DNA of 64,000 nucleotides from CAXXXW01 sp963665555 (GCA_963665555.2 OY762308.1:2790001-2854000), one strand, 5' to 3'; shown: positions 8,923 to 18,844, counted from the stretch's first letter. Program-made: numbers and translations. Notes: generated by a model from the letters alone, not told the origin.

Positions 8923-9951
8923 CTACCGCCGCCGGCGGGAGGCGGAGAGGCAGAGACCGATCAGGGTTTGGCCGCAGACGGCGCGGTCGGGGCGGCCGGT
9001 GGATTTGCACAGGCGCTCGGCCTCCGCCAGCCGGGCGAGGCCGGCCTCCAGGCGCGGCGGCGTCCAGGCGCGGGCCTGCGCGGCGAAGGCGTTCCGGCGG
9101 GCGAAGAACACCGGCGGGCGCAGCGCCTTCATGGCGTCGGGAAGAGCCGCGCCGGTCGCCGTCTCCACCGCCGTCCGGTGCAGGCGCTGGAAATGCCCGG
9201 CCGCCGCGCGCAGCACCCGCACCGGCGCCTCGCCGTCGGCCCAGGCGCGCGCCAGCCCGCGTTCGAGGCCGGCGGTGTCCCCCCCGGCGGCGGCGAACGC
9301 GATGTCGTCCAGCGCCAGCGCGCCGCTGTCGCCGATGGCGAGCGCCGCGTCCGCGACGCCGATCGCGCCGCCCGGCCCGGCCATGGTCGCCAGCTTCTCC
9401 AGTTCGCTCCGGGTCATGCGCCGGTCGCCGCCGAGCCGTTCGGCGAGGAAGGCGACGGCCTCCCGGTCCGGCCGCGCGCCGAGCTCCTCCAGCGTCCGCC
9501 GCGCGAACGCCTCCAGCCCTTCCCCGCTGTCGCCGTAGCAGGGCAGCGCCGCCATGTTCGAGGCCCGCTCGAACAGGACGCGCAGCGCCGAGCGCGGGTT
9601 GAGCGGCCCGGCCTCGACCACCGTCGCCGCCTCGACGGCGGGCGCGGCCGCGAGGTCGGCAAAGCGCGGCGCGAGCGCGTCCGTGGCGCCGCGCGCCCGC
9701 ACCAGCCGGCTCCCCCCGGTCAACGACAGGGCGGCGGCCGCGTCGAGCAGCGCCGCCGGGTCGTCGCGCAGCGTCTCGGCCGCGAGTTCGGTCGCGCGGA
9801 ACGGGTCCGACAGGTCGTCCACGACGCCGCGCGCGATCTCCTCCGCCGTCTCGCCGACATGGCCCGCGTCGGGGCCGTAGACCAGCACCGCGCGCAATCC
9901 GTCCGGCCAGCCGGCGGCGAGCCGGGCGAGGTCGCGCCGCGTGTACTTCAC
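8923..9951 (-). CDS. holA: DNA polymerase III subunit delta
   Basis: A 342-residue clamp-loader subunit that opens the beta clamp. GTG 9951 overlaps the lptE stop (GTGA). The N-terminal fold shows LRAVLVYGPDAGHVGETAEEI, the degenerate nucleotide-binding region of HolA. The RMTRSELEKLATMAG region and the C-terminal collar domain ending near the Q-T-L-I-G-L segment follow. A longer opening of this frame upstream lies inside lptE and is rejected. The order leuS-lptE-holA is common to Rhodospirillales and many proteobacteria. Confidence 0.92.
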   Translation of the reverse strand: MKYTRRDLARLAAGWPDGLRAVLVYGPDAGHVGETAEEIARGVVDDLSDPFRATELAAETLRDDPAALLDAAAALSLTGGSRLVRARGATDALAPRFADLAAAPAVEAATVVEAGPLNPRSALRVLFERASNMAALPCYGDSGEGLEAFARRTLEELGARPDREAVAFLAERLGGDRRMTRSELEKLATMAGPGGAIGVADAALAIGDSGALALDDIAFAAAGGDTAGLERGLARAWADGEAPVRVLRAAAGHFQRLHRTAVETATGAALPDAMKALRPPVFFARRNAFAAQARAWTPPRLEAGLARLAEAERLCKSTGRPDRAVCGQTLIGLCLSASRRRR

Positions 9952-10508
9952 CCCGCGCGGCTCCCGCAGCCGGCATGGCGGCGGAAGAACAGCGCCAGCC
10001 GCGCGTGGATGTCGGCGGCGACGGCGCGGGCGGCGCGCTCGCGGGCGGCGCGGCGCGCGTTCAGGTTCGCGTAGCCGGACTCGACGATGTTGAAGACGGC
10101 CGTCGCCTCGCTCCGCCCGCGCGTCAGCGCCTTGCCGGTCGCGGCGTCGGACAGCGTCCAGCGCCCGGTCGCGCGCAGCTTGGCGAAGGTCGAGGCGGAG
10201 TCGCGCCGGATGACGAGGTCGGTCCGCGTCTCCTCCAGCGCCACGTCGAGCCGGTAGGCCGCGCCGCCGGCCCGCCCGCCGGGGGCCAGCGCGTCGGAAA
10301 GCGCGTTGCGCAGGATCTGGCCCGCCCGGTCCGGGATCGGCGCGACGCGGACGGCCGCCATGTGCGCCGCCGCGCCAGGACCCTCGCAATCCGGCCCGCC
10401 GCCCCGCTCGTAAAGCGGCCGGAAGCCGCAGCCCGCCGCCGCCAGCGCGAGGCCCAGCGCCAGCCCGGCGGCGAGCGCGCGCCGGCCCGCCGGCTCAGGC
10501 CACCACAT
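9948..10508 (-). CDS. lptE: LPS assembly lipoprotein LptE
   Basis: A 186-residue outer-membrane lipoprotein that plugs the LptD translocon for lipopolysaccharide. The signal peptide ends in lipobox [15 protein letters not shown]; GCGFxPLY just after the modified cysteine is a hallmark of the family. Later features include RNALSDAL and [26 protein letters not shown], typical of alphaproteobacterial LptE. ATG 10508 overlaps the leuS stop region by 14 bases and its end overlaps holA by four, so leuS-lptE-holA is a coupled operon. Confidence 0.92.
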   Translation of the reverse strand: MWWPEPAGRRALAAGLALGLALAAAGCGFRPLYERGGGPDCEGPGAAAHMAAVRVAPIPDRAGQILRNALSDALAPGGRAGGAAYRLDVALEETRTDLVIRRDSASTFAKLRATGRWTLSDAATGKALTRGRSEATAVFNIVESGYANLNARRAARERAARAVAADIHARLALFFRRHAGCGSRAG

Positions 10509-13065
10509 TGACGATCCGGTTCGGGACCACGACGACGCGGCGCGGCTCCCGCCCGGCGAGGATTTTGCGCACCGGGTCCAGGTCGAGCGCCATGTCGCGC
10601 ACGCTGTCCTCGGAACTGTCGCGCGCGACCTCGATCTCGCCGCGCCGCTTGCCGTTGACCTGCACGCCGAGCGTGACCGTCTCGTCGGCGGCCAGCGCCG
10701 GGTCGTAGTCCGGCCAGGGGACGTCGCACAGGAAGCCTTCGTGGCCGAGCGCGCCCCACATCTCCTCGGCGATATGGGGCGTCATCGGTTCGAGCAGCCG
10801 GACCAGCGTCTCGTAGCCGAACCGCGCGGCCCAGCCCTCGCCCGGCCCGTCGCCCCCGGCGGCGGCGAGCGCGTTGCTGAGTTCGCGGACGCGGGCGACG
10901 GCGCTGTTGTAGCGCCAGCGCTCGACGCTCTCGCCCACCGCCTTCACGGTCTTGTGGACCGCGCGCTCCAGCGCCTGGGCGGCCGGGGAGAGTTCGGCGG
11001 GCCGGGGCGTCCCGGCGGGGGGCAGCGGGCGCTCCGGCTCCGCGATCCGGCTCCACAGCCGGTTGAGGTAGCGCCAGGCCCCCTCGACGCCCGACTCGGT
11101 CCATTCCAGGTCGCGCTCCGGCGGCGAGTCGGAGAGCATGAACAGCCGCGCCGTGTCGGCCCCGTAGGTCCGGATGATGTTCTCCGGGTCGATGACGTTG
11201 CGCTTCGACTTGCTCATCTTCTCGACCCGGCCGACCTCGACCGGCGCGCCGTTGTCGGCCCGCACATAGCCGCCGCCGTCGGCCCGGCGCACCTGGTCGG
11301 GGAACAGCCAGCCCGTGTCGTCGCGGTAGGTCTCGTGGCAGACCATGCCCTGGGTCATCAGCCCGGCGAACGGCTCGTCGATCCCCAGGTAGCCGCATTT
11401 CCTGAGCGCCCGCATGAAGAAGCGGGAATAGAGCAGGTGCAGCACCGCGTGCTCGATCCCGCCGATATACTGGTCCACCGGCAGCCAGTAATCGGCCGAT
11501 TCGCGGCTGAACGCGGTCTCCCCCCTGGGGTCGCAGAAACGGGCGAAGTACCAGGAGGACTCGAAGAAAGTGTCGAAAGTGTCGGTCTCGCGCCGCGCCG
11601 CCGCGCCGCAATCCGGGCAGGCGACATGCTTCCACGTCGGGTGGCGGTCCAGCGGGTTGCCGGCCGCCTCGAAATCCACGTCGTCGGGCAGCGCGATCGG
11701 CAGGTCGGCTTCGGGAACCGGGACGACGCCGCAATCCGGGCAGTGGATAACCGGGATCGGGCAGCCCCAGTAGCGCTGGCGCGAGACGCCCCAGTCGCGC
11801 AGCCGCCAGGCGGTCTCGCGCCGGCCCGCGAGGGCGGCCTCCAGCCGGTCCGCCATCGCCGCCTTGGCCTCCTCGACCGCCATGCCGTCGAGGAAGTCCG
11901 AATTGTAGACCGTCCCCGGCCCGACATAGGCCTCGTCCCCGATCTCGAAGGACGCCGCGTCCGCGCCGGGCGGCAGCACCACCGGCAACACGGCGAGGCC
12001 GTGCGAGCGCGCGAAGTCGAGGTCGCGCTGGTCGTGCGCCGGACAACCGAAAATCGCCCCGGTCCCGTACTCCATCAACACGAAATTGGCCACGTAGACC
12101 GGAAGCTCCAGCCCCTCGACGAAGGGATGCAGCGCCTTGAGGCCGGTGTCGTGGCCCTTCTTCTCCGCCGTCTCGATCTCCGCCTCGCCGGTGCCGGAGC
12201 GGTTGCATTCGGCGATAAACTCCGCCAGCGCCGGGTCGTCCTCCGCCAGCGCGGCGGCCAGCGGGTGGTTGGCCGCGATCGCGCAGAAGGAGGCGCCGAA
12301 CAGCGTGTCGTGCCGCGTCGTGAAGACCTCCAGCCGCTCCTCGCGCCCGCCGATCTCGAAGAGGATGCGCGCGCCCTCGGACCGGCCGATCCAGTTGTGC
12401 TGCATCGTGCGCACCCGCTCCGGCCAGCGGTCGAGGCCGGCGGTGGCCTCCAGCAGCTCCTCGCGGTAGGCGGTGGTGCGCAGGAACCATTGCGAAAGCA
12501 GGCGCTTCTCCACCGGCGCGCCGGAGCGCCAGCCGCGGCCGTCGATCACCTGCTCGTTGGCCAGCACGGTGTTCTCCACCGGGTCCCAGTTGACCCAGCT
12601 TTCCTTGCGGTAGGCGAGGCCCTCGCGCAGGAAGTCGAGGAACATCTTCTGTTCGTGGCGGTAGTAGTCGGGCGCGCAGGTCGCCAGTTCCCGACTCCAG
12701 TCGTAGGAGAGGCCCATGCCGCGCAGCTGTTCGCGCATGGTCTCGATGTTGGCGTAGGTCCATTCGGCGGGATGGACGCGGCGCTCGAAGGCGGCGTTCT
12801 CCGCCGGCAGGCCGAAGGCGTCCCAGCCCATCGGGTGCAGGACGTTGAACCCCTTGGCCTTCTTGTAGCGCGCCAGCAGGTCGCCCAGCGTGTAGTTGCG
12901 GACATGGCCGATATGGATGCGCCCCGACGGGTAGGGGAACATTTCCAGCACATAGTATTTCGGCCGGCCGGGGTCCTCGGCGACGGCGAACTTGCCGGCC
13001 TCCTCCCAGCGCGCCCGCCATTTCGCCTCGGTCGCTCGGAAATCGTAACGGGCCATGTCGTGCAT
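10495..13065 (-). CDS. leuS: Leucyl-tRNA synthetase
   Basis: An 856-residue class I aminoacyl-tRNA synthetase that charges tRNA-Leu. The HIGH motif is in [15 protein letters not shown] (about residues 45-59), followed by [16 protein letters not shown]. An editing domain, a zinc-like CPDCG pair and the KMSKSKRN signature are present. The C-terminal anticodon-binding domain ends at [12 protein letters not shown]. Length is normal. ATG 13065 follows GGAG; ATG 13056 (MARYDF) is a possible alternative. The neighbours are the DUF3576 lipoprotein upstream and lptE downstream. Confidence 0.97.
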   Translation of the reverse strand: MHDMARYDFRATEAKWRARWEEAGKFAVAEDPGRPKYYVLEMFPYPSGRIHIGHVRNYTLGDLLARYKKAKGFNVLHPMGWDAFGLPAENAAFERRVHPAEWTYANIETMREQLRGMGLSYDWSRELATCAPDYYRHEQKMFLDFLREGLAYRKESWVNWDPVENTVLANEQVIDGRGWRSGAPVEKRLLSQWFLRTTAYREELLEATAGLDRWPERVRTMQHNWIGRSEGARILFEIGGREERLEVFTTRHDTLFGASFCAIAANHPLAAALAEDDPALAEFIAECNRSGTGEAEIETAEKKGHDTGLKALHPFVEGLELPVYVANFVLMEYGTGAIFGCPAHDQRDLDFARSHGLAVLPVVLPPGADAASFEIGDEAYVGPGTVYNSDFLDGMAVEEAKAAMADRLEAALAGRRETAWRLRDWGVSRQRYWGCPIPVIHCPDCGVVPVPEADLPIALPDDVDFEAAGNPLDRHPTWKHVACPDCGAAARRETDTFDTFFESSWYFARFCDPRGETAFSRESADYWLPVDQYIGGIEHAVLHLLYSRFFMRALRKCGYLGIDEPFAGLMTQGMVCHETYRDDTGWLFPDQVRRADGGGYVRADNGAPVEVGRVEKMSKSKRNVIDPENIIRTYGADTARLFMLSDSPPERDLEWTESGVEGAWRYLNRLWSRIAEPERPLPPAGTPRPAELSPAAQALERAVHKTVKAVGESVERWRYNSAVARVRELSNALAAAGGDGPGEGWAARFGYETLVRLLEPMTPHIAEEMWGALGHEGFLCDVPWPDYDPALAADETVTLGVQVNGKRRGEIEVARDSSEDSVRDMALDLDPVRKILAGREPRRVVVVPNRIVNVVA

Positions 13066-13107
13066 CGACTCCGGGAGGGTTGCGGCGCGGCGGCCGGCCG
13101 GTCCGGC

Positions 13108-13677
13108 TCAGTCCGGGGACGGGGCCGCGCGGACGCGCAACTGGCGGGCGCGGGTCAGGATGGCGTCCTCGAGCCGCCGGTCGCGCGCCGGGTCGGCCGC
13201 CGCGTCGGTCCAGCCGCCGTCGCCGGCGCGGGTCTGCTTGAACACGCGGGCGCGCACGCCGTCGGAGCGCAGCGCCCGGTCGAGGATGTGGATATCGACC
13301 TTGAAGCGCTCCCCCGCCGTTTCGGGCGGGGCGTACCAGTCGGTGAGGATGACGCCGCCGAAGGGGTCGGCCGAGCGCAGCGGCATGAAGGCCACGGTGT
13401 CGAGCGAGGCGCGCCACAGGAAGGCGTTGACGCCGACGCCGACGGCCCCGCCGCCCGGCGCGGCGTCGCCGGAGCCGCCGAGGCCGAGGGAGTCGAACAG
13501 GGTGAGCCCGTCCGGGCCGAAAATGCTTTCCGGCTCGTCGTAGGTGTAGCCGCCGCCGGGCTTCGGGCGGGGGTATTCGTACTCGATGTCGGCGCCCTCG
13601 CAGCCGAGGAGCAGCCCGGCCCCCAGCGCCAGCGCCGCGAGGGCCGCGCGGCGGCGCGAACGGTCGGTCGTCGTCAT
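13108..13677 (-). CDS. DUF3576 family lipoprotein
   Basis: A 189-residue predicted lipoprotein starting MTTTDRSRRRAALAALALGA with lipobox LLLGCEG. The mature part has SIFGPDGLTLFDSLG and GVGVNAFLWRASLDTVAFMPLRSADPFGGVI, the conserved core of DUF3576. This family of unknown function is found beside leuS in many alphaproteobacteria. It is probably anchored in the outer membrane. The in-frame ATG at 13734 would add 19 polar residues before the signal peptide, so 13677 is preferred. Confidence 0.85.
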   Translation of the reverse strand: MTTTDRSRRRAALAALALGAGLLLGCEGADIEYEYPRPKPGGGYTYDEPESIFGPDGLTLFDSLGLGGSGDAAPGGGAVGVGVNAFLWRASLDTVAFMPLRSADPFGGVILTDWYAPPETAGERFKVDIHILDRALRSDGVRARVFKQTRAGDGGWTDAAADPARDRRLEDAILTRARQLRVRAAPSPD

Positions 13678-13776
13678 GGTCGAGCCCTCGTCCCAGTCCG
13701 CCGCCCTTTTACCCCGTCCCGCCGCCCCCGACAATCGCGCGTTCGGCGCCTGGGGAGGAGCTTGGCGCGGTCGCGG

Positions 13777-15669
13777 TCACGTGGGCAGGCTCAGGTATTT
13801 TTCGGCGAGGCGGTCGGCGTGGAAGCGGGCGAGGGCGTCCTCGCGGGCGCGGGCGGCGAGGCGGGCGCGTTCGCGCGGGTCGCGGGCGAGCCGGGCGAGG
13901 GCCTCCGCCCATTCCTCCTCCGAACGCGCCAGCAGGCCGGTCTCGCCGTGGCGGATCGCGTCCTCGTAAACCGGGTTGGCCGTCGCCACGGTCGGCGCGC
14001 CGGCGATCGCGGCCTCGAAATACTTGAGCGGACTCTTCGCGTCGCAGAACGGGTTGCCCGCCTCCAGCGGGACCATGTTGACATCGAACCGGGCGAGTTC
14101 CCGGGCGAGGTGCACATGCTCGACCCAGGGGCGGACCTCCACCCGGTCCGGCGGCAGCAGGCCGGCGTGCGGGCGGAGGTCGAGATGCCCCACGGCCGCG
14201 AACACGGCCTCGGGCGCGCGCCGCAGCGCCTCCGCCAGCGGGCCGGCCGCGGTCGCGAAATCGGCGGCGTGCGTCGGCGTGCCGCTGGCGTAGCCCAGCC
14301 GCGCCGCCGCGCCGGGGGAGCGCCGCCGCCGCCAGAACTCCGACGCCGCCAGCGTGTCGGCGTTGAAACCGTTCTCGATGACATGCGCCCGCGGGGCGAC
14401 GCGCCGGGCGCGGTCCGCCAGCGGGCGCGTCGGCGCCACGGCGAAATCCGCCGCCGCCATGGCGCGCCGGTAGCCCTCCGCCAGCGCGAGCCAGCGCTCC
14501 CGCTCGGCTCGTGGCGCGGCCGCGATGAAGCGGACATCGCCGCGCCGGATCGTTTCGGGGTCGAAAACCAGGTCGTCGATGTCGAAGCCGACCGGGATTC
14601 CCGACCGCTTGCAACGCTCGAAAAACCGTTCGATCGCGGGGTCGAACGCGCATCGGTGGACGATCGCGCAGCGCGCCTCCAGTTCCGCGGCGCCGCGCCG
14701 GGCGAGCGATTCGGCCGAAATCCAGCGCGCCGCCGCGCCGAGCCGGCGCAGCCCGTCCACCGGGTTCGCCACCCGGTAGAGATGGCTCCGGGCGGCGGGG
14801 GCGCCGGAGACGAACAGGAAGGGCGGGTCCGGCGCCGGTTTGCGCGGGGCGGTCCGGCGCGGCGTCGCGCGGCCCGGCCTCGCGGCGTCGCGGTCCGGGC
14901 GGTGCTCGCACATGCCGGCGGCGCGGCGCAGGCGCGCCCGGTGGAGGATGTCGGCGCCGGCCGGGTCCGTCGGCTCCCGCCCCGGCGCGGGCGCGACGGC
15001 CGCCAGGCTCGCCCGCGCCGCGTCGAGCCAGGCCGCGTCGCCCTCGGCCGCGTCGCGCAGCGCGCGGTAGACCGCCTCCAGCACCGTGTCGCGGCTGGAG
15101 GGCGGTCCGGCGCCCGCGGCCGGGCCGGGATCGGCCGCCGGGTCCTCCCGGGGGAGGACGATCCGCCGCGCGCCGCGCGTCCACGACTCGAACTCCAGGT
15201 TGCGGTGGAGCCAGAGCAGGTCGGACCGGGCCGAACGGCCGGCCCCCGCCGGGGCCGCTCCGGGATCGCCGGCCCGGCGCAACACATGGACCGCGACGAC
15301 GGTCCCGTAGCGCGCCTTCAGTTCCGGGAGCCAGAGCGGGCCGAGGCGGGCGAGGCCGGGGTCGGCGAGCAGCGGCCGGCCGCTCCGGGGCGCGTTCCGG
15401 TCGAGGAAGGCGGCGATGTCGGCGCGGGCGCGGGCCGCTTCCGGCCCGGAGAAACACCCCTCCGGCAGCGGCTCCGGCTCGTCCCGGGCGCGGCCGAGGG
15501 CGGCGAGGAAGGCGTCGCCGATACGGGCGGCCCCGGGGGACAACGGCCGGCCGGCGGGCGCGTCGGCGGGGGGATCGAAACCCTTGCCGGCGAAGATCGC
15601 CGCCGCCGCCGCGATCCCGGCGCCGGGCGTTCCGGCGACGACGGCGCAGGCCGGCCCGTCCGCCGTCAC
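13777..15669 (-). CDS. Glycosyltransferase with an N-terminal extension
   Basis: A 630-residue two-part protein. GTG 15669 overlaps the stop of the upstream glycosyltransferase gene (GTGA). Residues 1 to about 260 contain VAGTPGAGIAAAAAIFAGKG, resembling the P-loop-like start of nucleotide- or sulfonucleotide-binding proteins; this assignment is weak. The C-terminal half is a GT-B-type transferase: GFDIDDLVFDPETI, DFAVAPTRPLADRA, HVIENGFNADTL, RLGYASGTPTHAADF, VEVRPWVEHVHLARELARFDVNMVPLE and NPFCDAKSPLKYFEAAIAGAPTVA. These match GT4-like enzymes using nucleotide sugars. It is probably involved in a surface glycan; acceptor unknown. Confidence 0.75.
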   Translation of the reverse strand: MTADGPACAVVAGTPGAGIAAAAAIFAGKGFDPPADAPAGRPLSPGAARIGDAFLAALGRARDEPEPLPEGCFSGPEAARARADIAAFLDRNAPRSGRPLLADPGLARLGPLWLPELKARYGTVVAVHVLRRAGDPGAAPAGAGRSARSDLLWLHRNLEFESWTRGARRIVLPREDPAADPGPAAGAGPPSSRDTVLEAVYRALRDAAEGDAAWLDAARASLAAVAPAPGREPTDPAGADILHRARLRRAAGMCEHRPDRDAARPGRATPRRTAPRKPAPDPPFLFVSGAPAARSHLYRVANPVDGLRRLGAAARWISAESLARRGAAELEARCAIVHRCAFDPAIERFFERCKRSGIPVGFDIDDLVFDPETIRRGDVRFIAAAPRAERERWLALAEGYRRAMAAADFAVAPTRPLADRARRVAPRAHVIENGFNADTLAASEFWRRRRSPGAAARLGYASGTPTHAADFATAAGPLAEALRRAPEAVFAAVGHLDLRPHAGLLPPDRVEVRPWVEHVHLARELARFDVNMVPLEAGNPFCDAKSPLKYFEAAIAGAPTVATANPVYEDAIRHGETGLLARSEEEWAEALARLARDPRERARLAARAREDALARFHADRLAEKYLSLPT

Positions 15670-16559
15670 GGGCCGCCCGCCGCCAGGAACCGCCGCGCCC
15701 GCGCGTGCGCCGTTCCGAAGTAGACCGTGTCGTCGCGCGCCGGCTCCGCGTAGTTTTTCCCCCGGATCCTCCGGTATTCCTCGTGGAACCGCTCCCAGGG
15801 ATGGGCGTCGATCGGCGCGTTGGTGGCGACGCCGCCGTGAAACTGGTGGAAAGTGCCCTCGCCGAGCAGCAGCACGGGCGTCGCGTCCGGGTTCTCCATC
15901 GCGCGCGCGAAGAAGTCGAGGTTGACCAGCCCGCCGCCGGGTTCCCGGAACGCCTCGTCGAAACCGCCCATGGACAGGAACAGCCGGCGGTCGATCGAGA
16001 AACAGTTGCTCTCCGCGACCGGGCCGAAATAGCCGGAATCGGCGGAGCCGCCGAGGCAGGCGATGTCGAACAGCCGGTAGCCGTCCGATTTCCAGTCCGC
16101 CTTCTCCAGCATTTCGTCCTCGACCCGCCGGTCGTACCCCCTGGTCACGGAGACGTTCTGCTTCTCGTGGCCGAGGTGGAAGCCCAGCGTGAATACAAAG
16201 GCGTTGGGGACCAGGCGCGCGCAGTCCCGCATGGCGCGGAGGATGCCTGGGCTGAGGATGCGGGCGCCGTCGATCAGGACCGCGAGGCGCCGTCCCCGCG
16301 CCATGCGCGCGCCGATGTTGACGGCGGCGGCGGGCGAGACCGAGTCCGTCTCGTGGCGCAGGTGGCGGAACCGCTTGCCGAAACGCGCGACATCGGCCGC
16401 CGCCAGCGGCTCCGACGAGCCGTTGTCGATGGCGATGACCTCGTAGGGGAAAGCCGCCCGCTGGTAGGCGGGGGACAGCGAATGGAGCGTCCGCGCCGCT
16501 TCGCGCCTCATGTCGTGGAAAATCGCCACCACCGAGAGTTCGAGGCGCTGGAACGGCAC
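15666..16559 (-). CDS. Glycosyltransferase family 2-like protein
   Basis: A 297-residue protein starting at GTG 16559 behind GGAG (VPFQRLELSVVAIFHDM). The GT-A fold is suggested by SVVAIFHDMRREAARTLHSL, YEVIAIDNGSSEPL and AVLIDGARILSPGIL; the last replaces the usual DxD by IDGA, so metal binding may be atypical. NCFSIDRRLFLSMGGFDEAF is the typical acceptor-side motif, and QFHGGVATNAP follows. It is translationally coupled to the downstream glycosyltransferase, forming a two-gene glycan unit. No sugar or lipid specificity can be assigned. Confidence 0.75.
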   Translation of the reverse strand: MPFQRLELSVVAIFHDMRREAARTLHSLSPAYQRAAFPYEVIAIDNGSSEPLAAADVARFGKRFRHLRHETDSVSPAAAVNIGARMARGRRLAVLIDGARILSPGILRAMRDCARLVPNAFVFTLGFHLGHEKQNVSVTRGYDRRVEDEMLEKADWKSDGYRLFDIACLGGSADSGYFGPVAESNCFSIDRRLFLSMGGFDEAFREPGGGLVNLDFFARAMENPDATPVLLLGEGTFHQFHGGVATNAPIDAHPWERFHEEYRRIRGKNYAEPARDDTVYFGTAHARARRFLAAGGP

Positions 16560-16580
16560 GGCGCGACTCCGATTTGCGGT

Positions 16581-16605
16581 CCGGCCCGCCCCGGCGGCGG
16601 GCCGG
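16581..16605. promoter_or_regulatory. 10-bp-stem hairpin in the divergent intergenic region
   Basis: Positions 16581-16590 pair with 16596-16605 around a five-base loop, 22 bases upstream of the minus-strand glycosyltransferase start and within its 5' leader. The whole divergent gap (16560-16787) must hold promoters for both directions, but in this GC-rich DNA I cannot place convincing -35/-10 boxes. A role in the leader is speculative. Confidence 0.35.
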
Positions 16606-16787
16606 CCCCGACCATAGCCGCCCGCCCGCCCGGCGGCAAGCGGCCGATCGGCGTTCGCGGCCGGTCCGAAGGATGTGGCCAACGGGCGCGGGAGGTGGCA
16701 CGATCGCGGGCGCGGGCGGGCGCGGCCGGCGGGCCGGCCCCGGCGGGGCGCGCGGGGCCCGCGACGGAAAAGGGGAGGACAACGGAC

Positions 16788-18035
16788 ATGCGCAAATGGA
16801 TCCTTGGCGCGGCGGCGGCCGCGTCCATGCTCGCGGCGGCGCAGGCGGCGGCCGCGGACAAGCTGAAGATCGGGTTCCTGGCGACGCTGGAGGGGACCTA
16901 CACCGTCCTCGGCGAGGACGGGCTGCGCGGCTACAAGGTCGCGCTCGCGGAGGCCGGCGGCATGGCCGGCGGGCGCGAGATCGAAACGATTATCGGCGCC
17001 ACCGACGCCAGCCCGGACAGCGCGCTCCGGGCCGTCCGCAAGGTGGTCGAGCAGGACAAGGTCGACATCGTGATCGGCCCGCTGTCCGGCTCCGAGGGCA
17101 TCGCGCTGCGCGACTACTCCAAGACGCAGCCGCAGGTCACCTTCATCAACGGCATCTCCGGCGCGCAGGAGACCACCTACGTCACGCCGTCGGAGAACTT
17201 CTTCCGCTTCAACATGGACGGCGCGCAGTGGTCGGCCGGCCTCGGCGACTATGTGTACAACGAGAAGGGCTACCGCACCGTCGCCACCATCGGCGAGGAC
17301 TACTCCTTCATCTACACGCAGGTGTTCGGCTTCGCGCTCGAATTCTGCAACGCCGGCGGCGAGATCACCGAGCGCTTCTGGGTGCCGCTGGGGACGAAGG
17401 ATTTCGGCTCGATCATCGCCTCGCTGCCGGACGACGTGGACGCGATCTATCTCGGCCTCGGCGGCGGCGACGCCGTGAACTTCCTGAACCAGTACCAGCA
17501 GGCCGGCGGCGACGCCCGGCTGATCGGCGGCACCATCATGATCGACGGCACGGTGCTCAGCTCCAAGGGCAGCGCCAAGCGGGCGCTGATCGGCACGCCG
17601 GGATCCGGCCCGCAGGCCGACGACTGGGACCACCCGAACTGGCAAGCCTTCGTGAAGGCGTACCAGGACGCCTTCCCGCCGGAGGAGCGCTTCCCGTCCC
17701 CGGCCCTGATGGCGACCGGCTACTACAACGCCTTCAGCGCCATGAAGCAGTGCATGGACGCGATCGGCGGCGACCTCTCCGACGGGCACGCCGCGTTCCG
17801 CTCCTGCCTCGCGGGGCTGGAGCTCGACGCGCCGAACGGCAAGATCAGCCTCGACGGCAACCGCCAGGCGATCGGCACCAACTTCATCACCGAGGTGGTG
17901 GAGGAGGGCGACCAGCTGGTGAACCGGCTGATCAAGGTCGTGCCCAACGTGAACCAGACGCTCGGCGTCGATCCGGCGGTCTTCGCGAACATCGGCCTGC
18001 CGAGCCGCGAGGTTCCGGAGTGCAAGAAGCACTGA
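16788..18035 (+). CDS. ABC transporter substrate-binding protein, branched-chain amino acid/amide type
   Basis: A 415-residue periplasmic binding protein. The signal peptide (MRKWILGAAAAASMLAAAQA, cleaved after AAA) precedes KLKIGFLATLEGTYTVLGEDGLRG, the start of a type I periplasmic-binding fold. Typical stretches are DIVIGPLSGSEGIALRDYS, RTVATIGEDYSFIYTQVF and FGSIIASLPDDVDAIYLGL. AGGGGAGGA precedes ATG 16788. It most likely feeds the LivHMGF-type transporter encoded 2.1 kb downstream, from which it is separated by three unrelated genes. Cysteine pairs at FCNAGG, MKQCMD, RSCLAG and PECKKH may form disulfides. Ligand unknown; the gene context argues against an ordinary amino acid. Confidence 0.9.
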   Translation: MRKWILGAAAAASMLAAAQAAAADKLKIGFLATLEGTYTVLGEDGLRGYKVALAEAGGMAGGREIETIIGATDASPDSALRAVRKVVEQDKVDIVIGPLSGSEGIALRDYSKTQPQVTFINGISGAQETTYVTPSENFFRFNMDGAQWSAGLGDYVYNEKGYRTVATIGEDYSFIYTQVFGFALEFCNAGGEITERFWVPLGTKDFGSIIASLPDDVDAIYLGLGGGDAVNFLNQYQQAGGDARLIGGTIMIDGTVLSSKGSAKRALIGTPGSGPQADDWDHPNWQAFVKAYQDAFPPEERFPSPALMATGYYNAFSAMKQCMDAIGGDLSDGHAAFRSCLAGLELDAPNGKISLDGNRQAIGTNFITEVVEEGDQLVNRLIKVVPNVNQTLGVDPAVFANIGLPSREVPECKKH

Positions 18036-18066
18036 CCGGGACCCGGCCCAACCCGAACCGAAGCCG

Positions 18067-18098
18067 GCCGGCCCCGGGGCGCGCGCCCCGGGGCCGGC
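18067..18098 (+). terminator. Perfect 32-base palindrome after the binding-protein gene
   Basis: Positions 18067-18082 and 18083-18098 are exact reverse complements, a 16-bp stem of pure G+C starting 31 bases after the binding-protein stop. There is no U tract, so it is not a standard intrinsic terminator. It may pause polymerase, protect the mRNA 3' end, or act in both directions. Confidence 0.6.
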
Positions 18099-18189
18099 GA
18101 CGGCTCTCCGGCGCGGGGAGAGGCCTGGCTTGCATCCGTTAGCCGCATGGGGGTTGATTCCCCGATTCGCCCGGTGCGATCCTTCGTTC

Positions 18190-18218
18190 TTGACCGTGGC
18201 CAACGGGAAGGAGTAATT
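18190..18218 (+). promoter_or_regulatory. Weak candidate promoter for the 18242 gene
   Basis: TTGACC at 18190-18195 and GTAATT at 18213-18218 are 17 bases apart, 23 bases before the next start codon. Only the -35 box is good. Reported as a possibility because a new transcription unit is expected after the palindrome at 18067. Confidence 0.25.
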
Positions 18219-18241
18219 CGCCGCGCCGAACCCGAGGGAGG

Positions 18242-18808
18242 ATGGAGATGGCCGATACGCCGACGCCCGAGTCGGCTGCGGCGGCGCTGGAGTTCCTCGC
18301 GATGCCGCCGTGGTGGGTGGTTCTTGCGCTGGCGCTTGGCCTTGTCGTCTGGGGCGTCAAGGTTATCAGGTGGACAGGACGTGTCGATTCCCGCATCGAA
18401 GCCCTTACCGAGCGCGTCGACAGGCTTGCCAGGGCCATCGGCGAAATCCGGGAAGACATCAAGAGCATCTTGTCGAGGCCCGCGCCCACGCCGCCCACCG
18501 TCCAATCCAGCAGCCCCATCCAGCTGACGGACTTCGGAAAGAAGGTGTCCGCCACCGCGGCGGCGGCGGCCTGGGCGGAGGCCAACGCGCCCAGGCTCGA
18601 GGGCAGGGCGTCGGGCAAGGAAGAGTTCGAGGTTTTCGAATTGTGCGTCGAGTATGTCGGGGAGCGCCTGGAGAACGATACCGGCCTCGACAGAAAGGTC
18701 CGCGAAGCCGCTTACGAGCATGGCGCGGAACGGGAGCAGGTTCGTAAGGTCTACGAGGTCGAGCTTCGGGACCGCGTGCTCGCGCTATTCGCCGCCTCGG
18801 ACGCCTGA
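18242..18808 (+). CDS. Hypothetical membrane-anchored coiled-coil protein
   Basis: A 188-residue protein of unknown function. One membrane helix (PPWWVVLALALGLVVWGVKVI, about residues 22-42) is followed by a short coiled coil (VDSRIEALTERVDRLARAIGEIREDI). A Pro/Ser linker leads to an alpha-helical C-terminal domain rich in Glu and Lys (EVFELCVEYVGERLEND...REQVRKVYEVELRDRVLALF). ATG 18242 is within GAGGATGGAGATG; ATG 18248 is an alternative. It sits between a binding protein and its presumed permeases but shows no transporter features. Confidence 0.65.
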   Translation: MEMADTPTPESAAAALEFLAMPPWWVVLALALGLVVWGVKVIRWTGRVDSRIEALTERVDRLARAIGEIREDIKSILSRPAPTPPTVQSSSPIQLTDFGKKVSATAAAAAWAEANAPRLEGRASGKEEFEVFELCVEYVGERLENDTGLDRKVREAAYEHGAEREQVRKVYEVELRDRVLALFAASDA

Positions 18809-18844
18809 CCGCCCCGCGCGATCGCAAAGCGCCGGGAAGGCCCC

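Noticed and set aside
10741..15723. Plus-strand open frame of about 1660 codons across leuS and glycosyltransferase genes
   Set aside because: It lies antisense to leuS, the DUF3576 gene and others with clear motifs; its translation is Arg/Ala/Gly-rich without any family pattern, a shadow of very high GC.
18067..18098. The 32-base palindrome as a standard intrinsic terminator
   Set aside because: There is no U tract and no hairpin loop beyond the dyad centre; kept only as a terminator-like structure.
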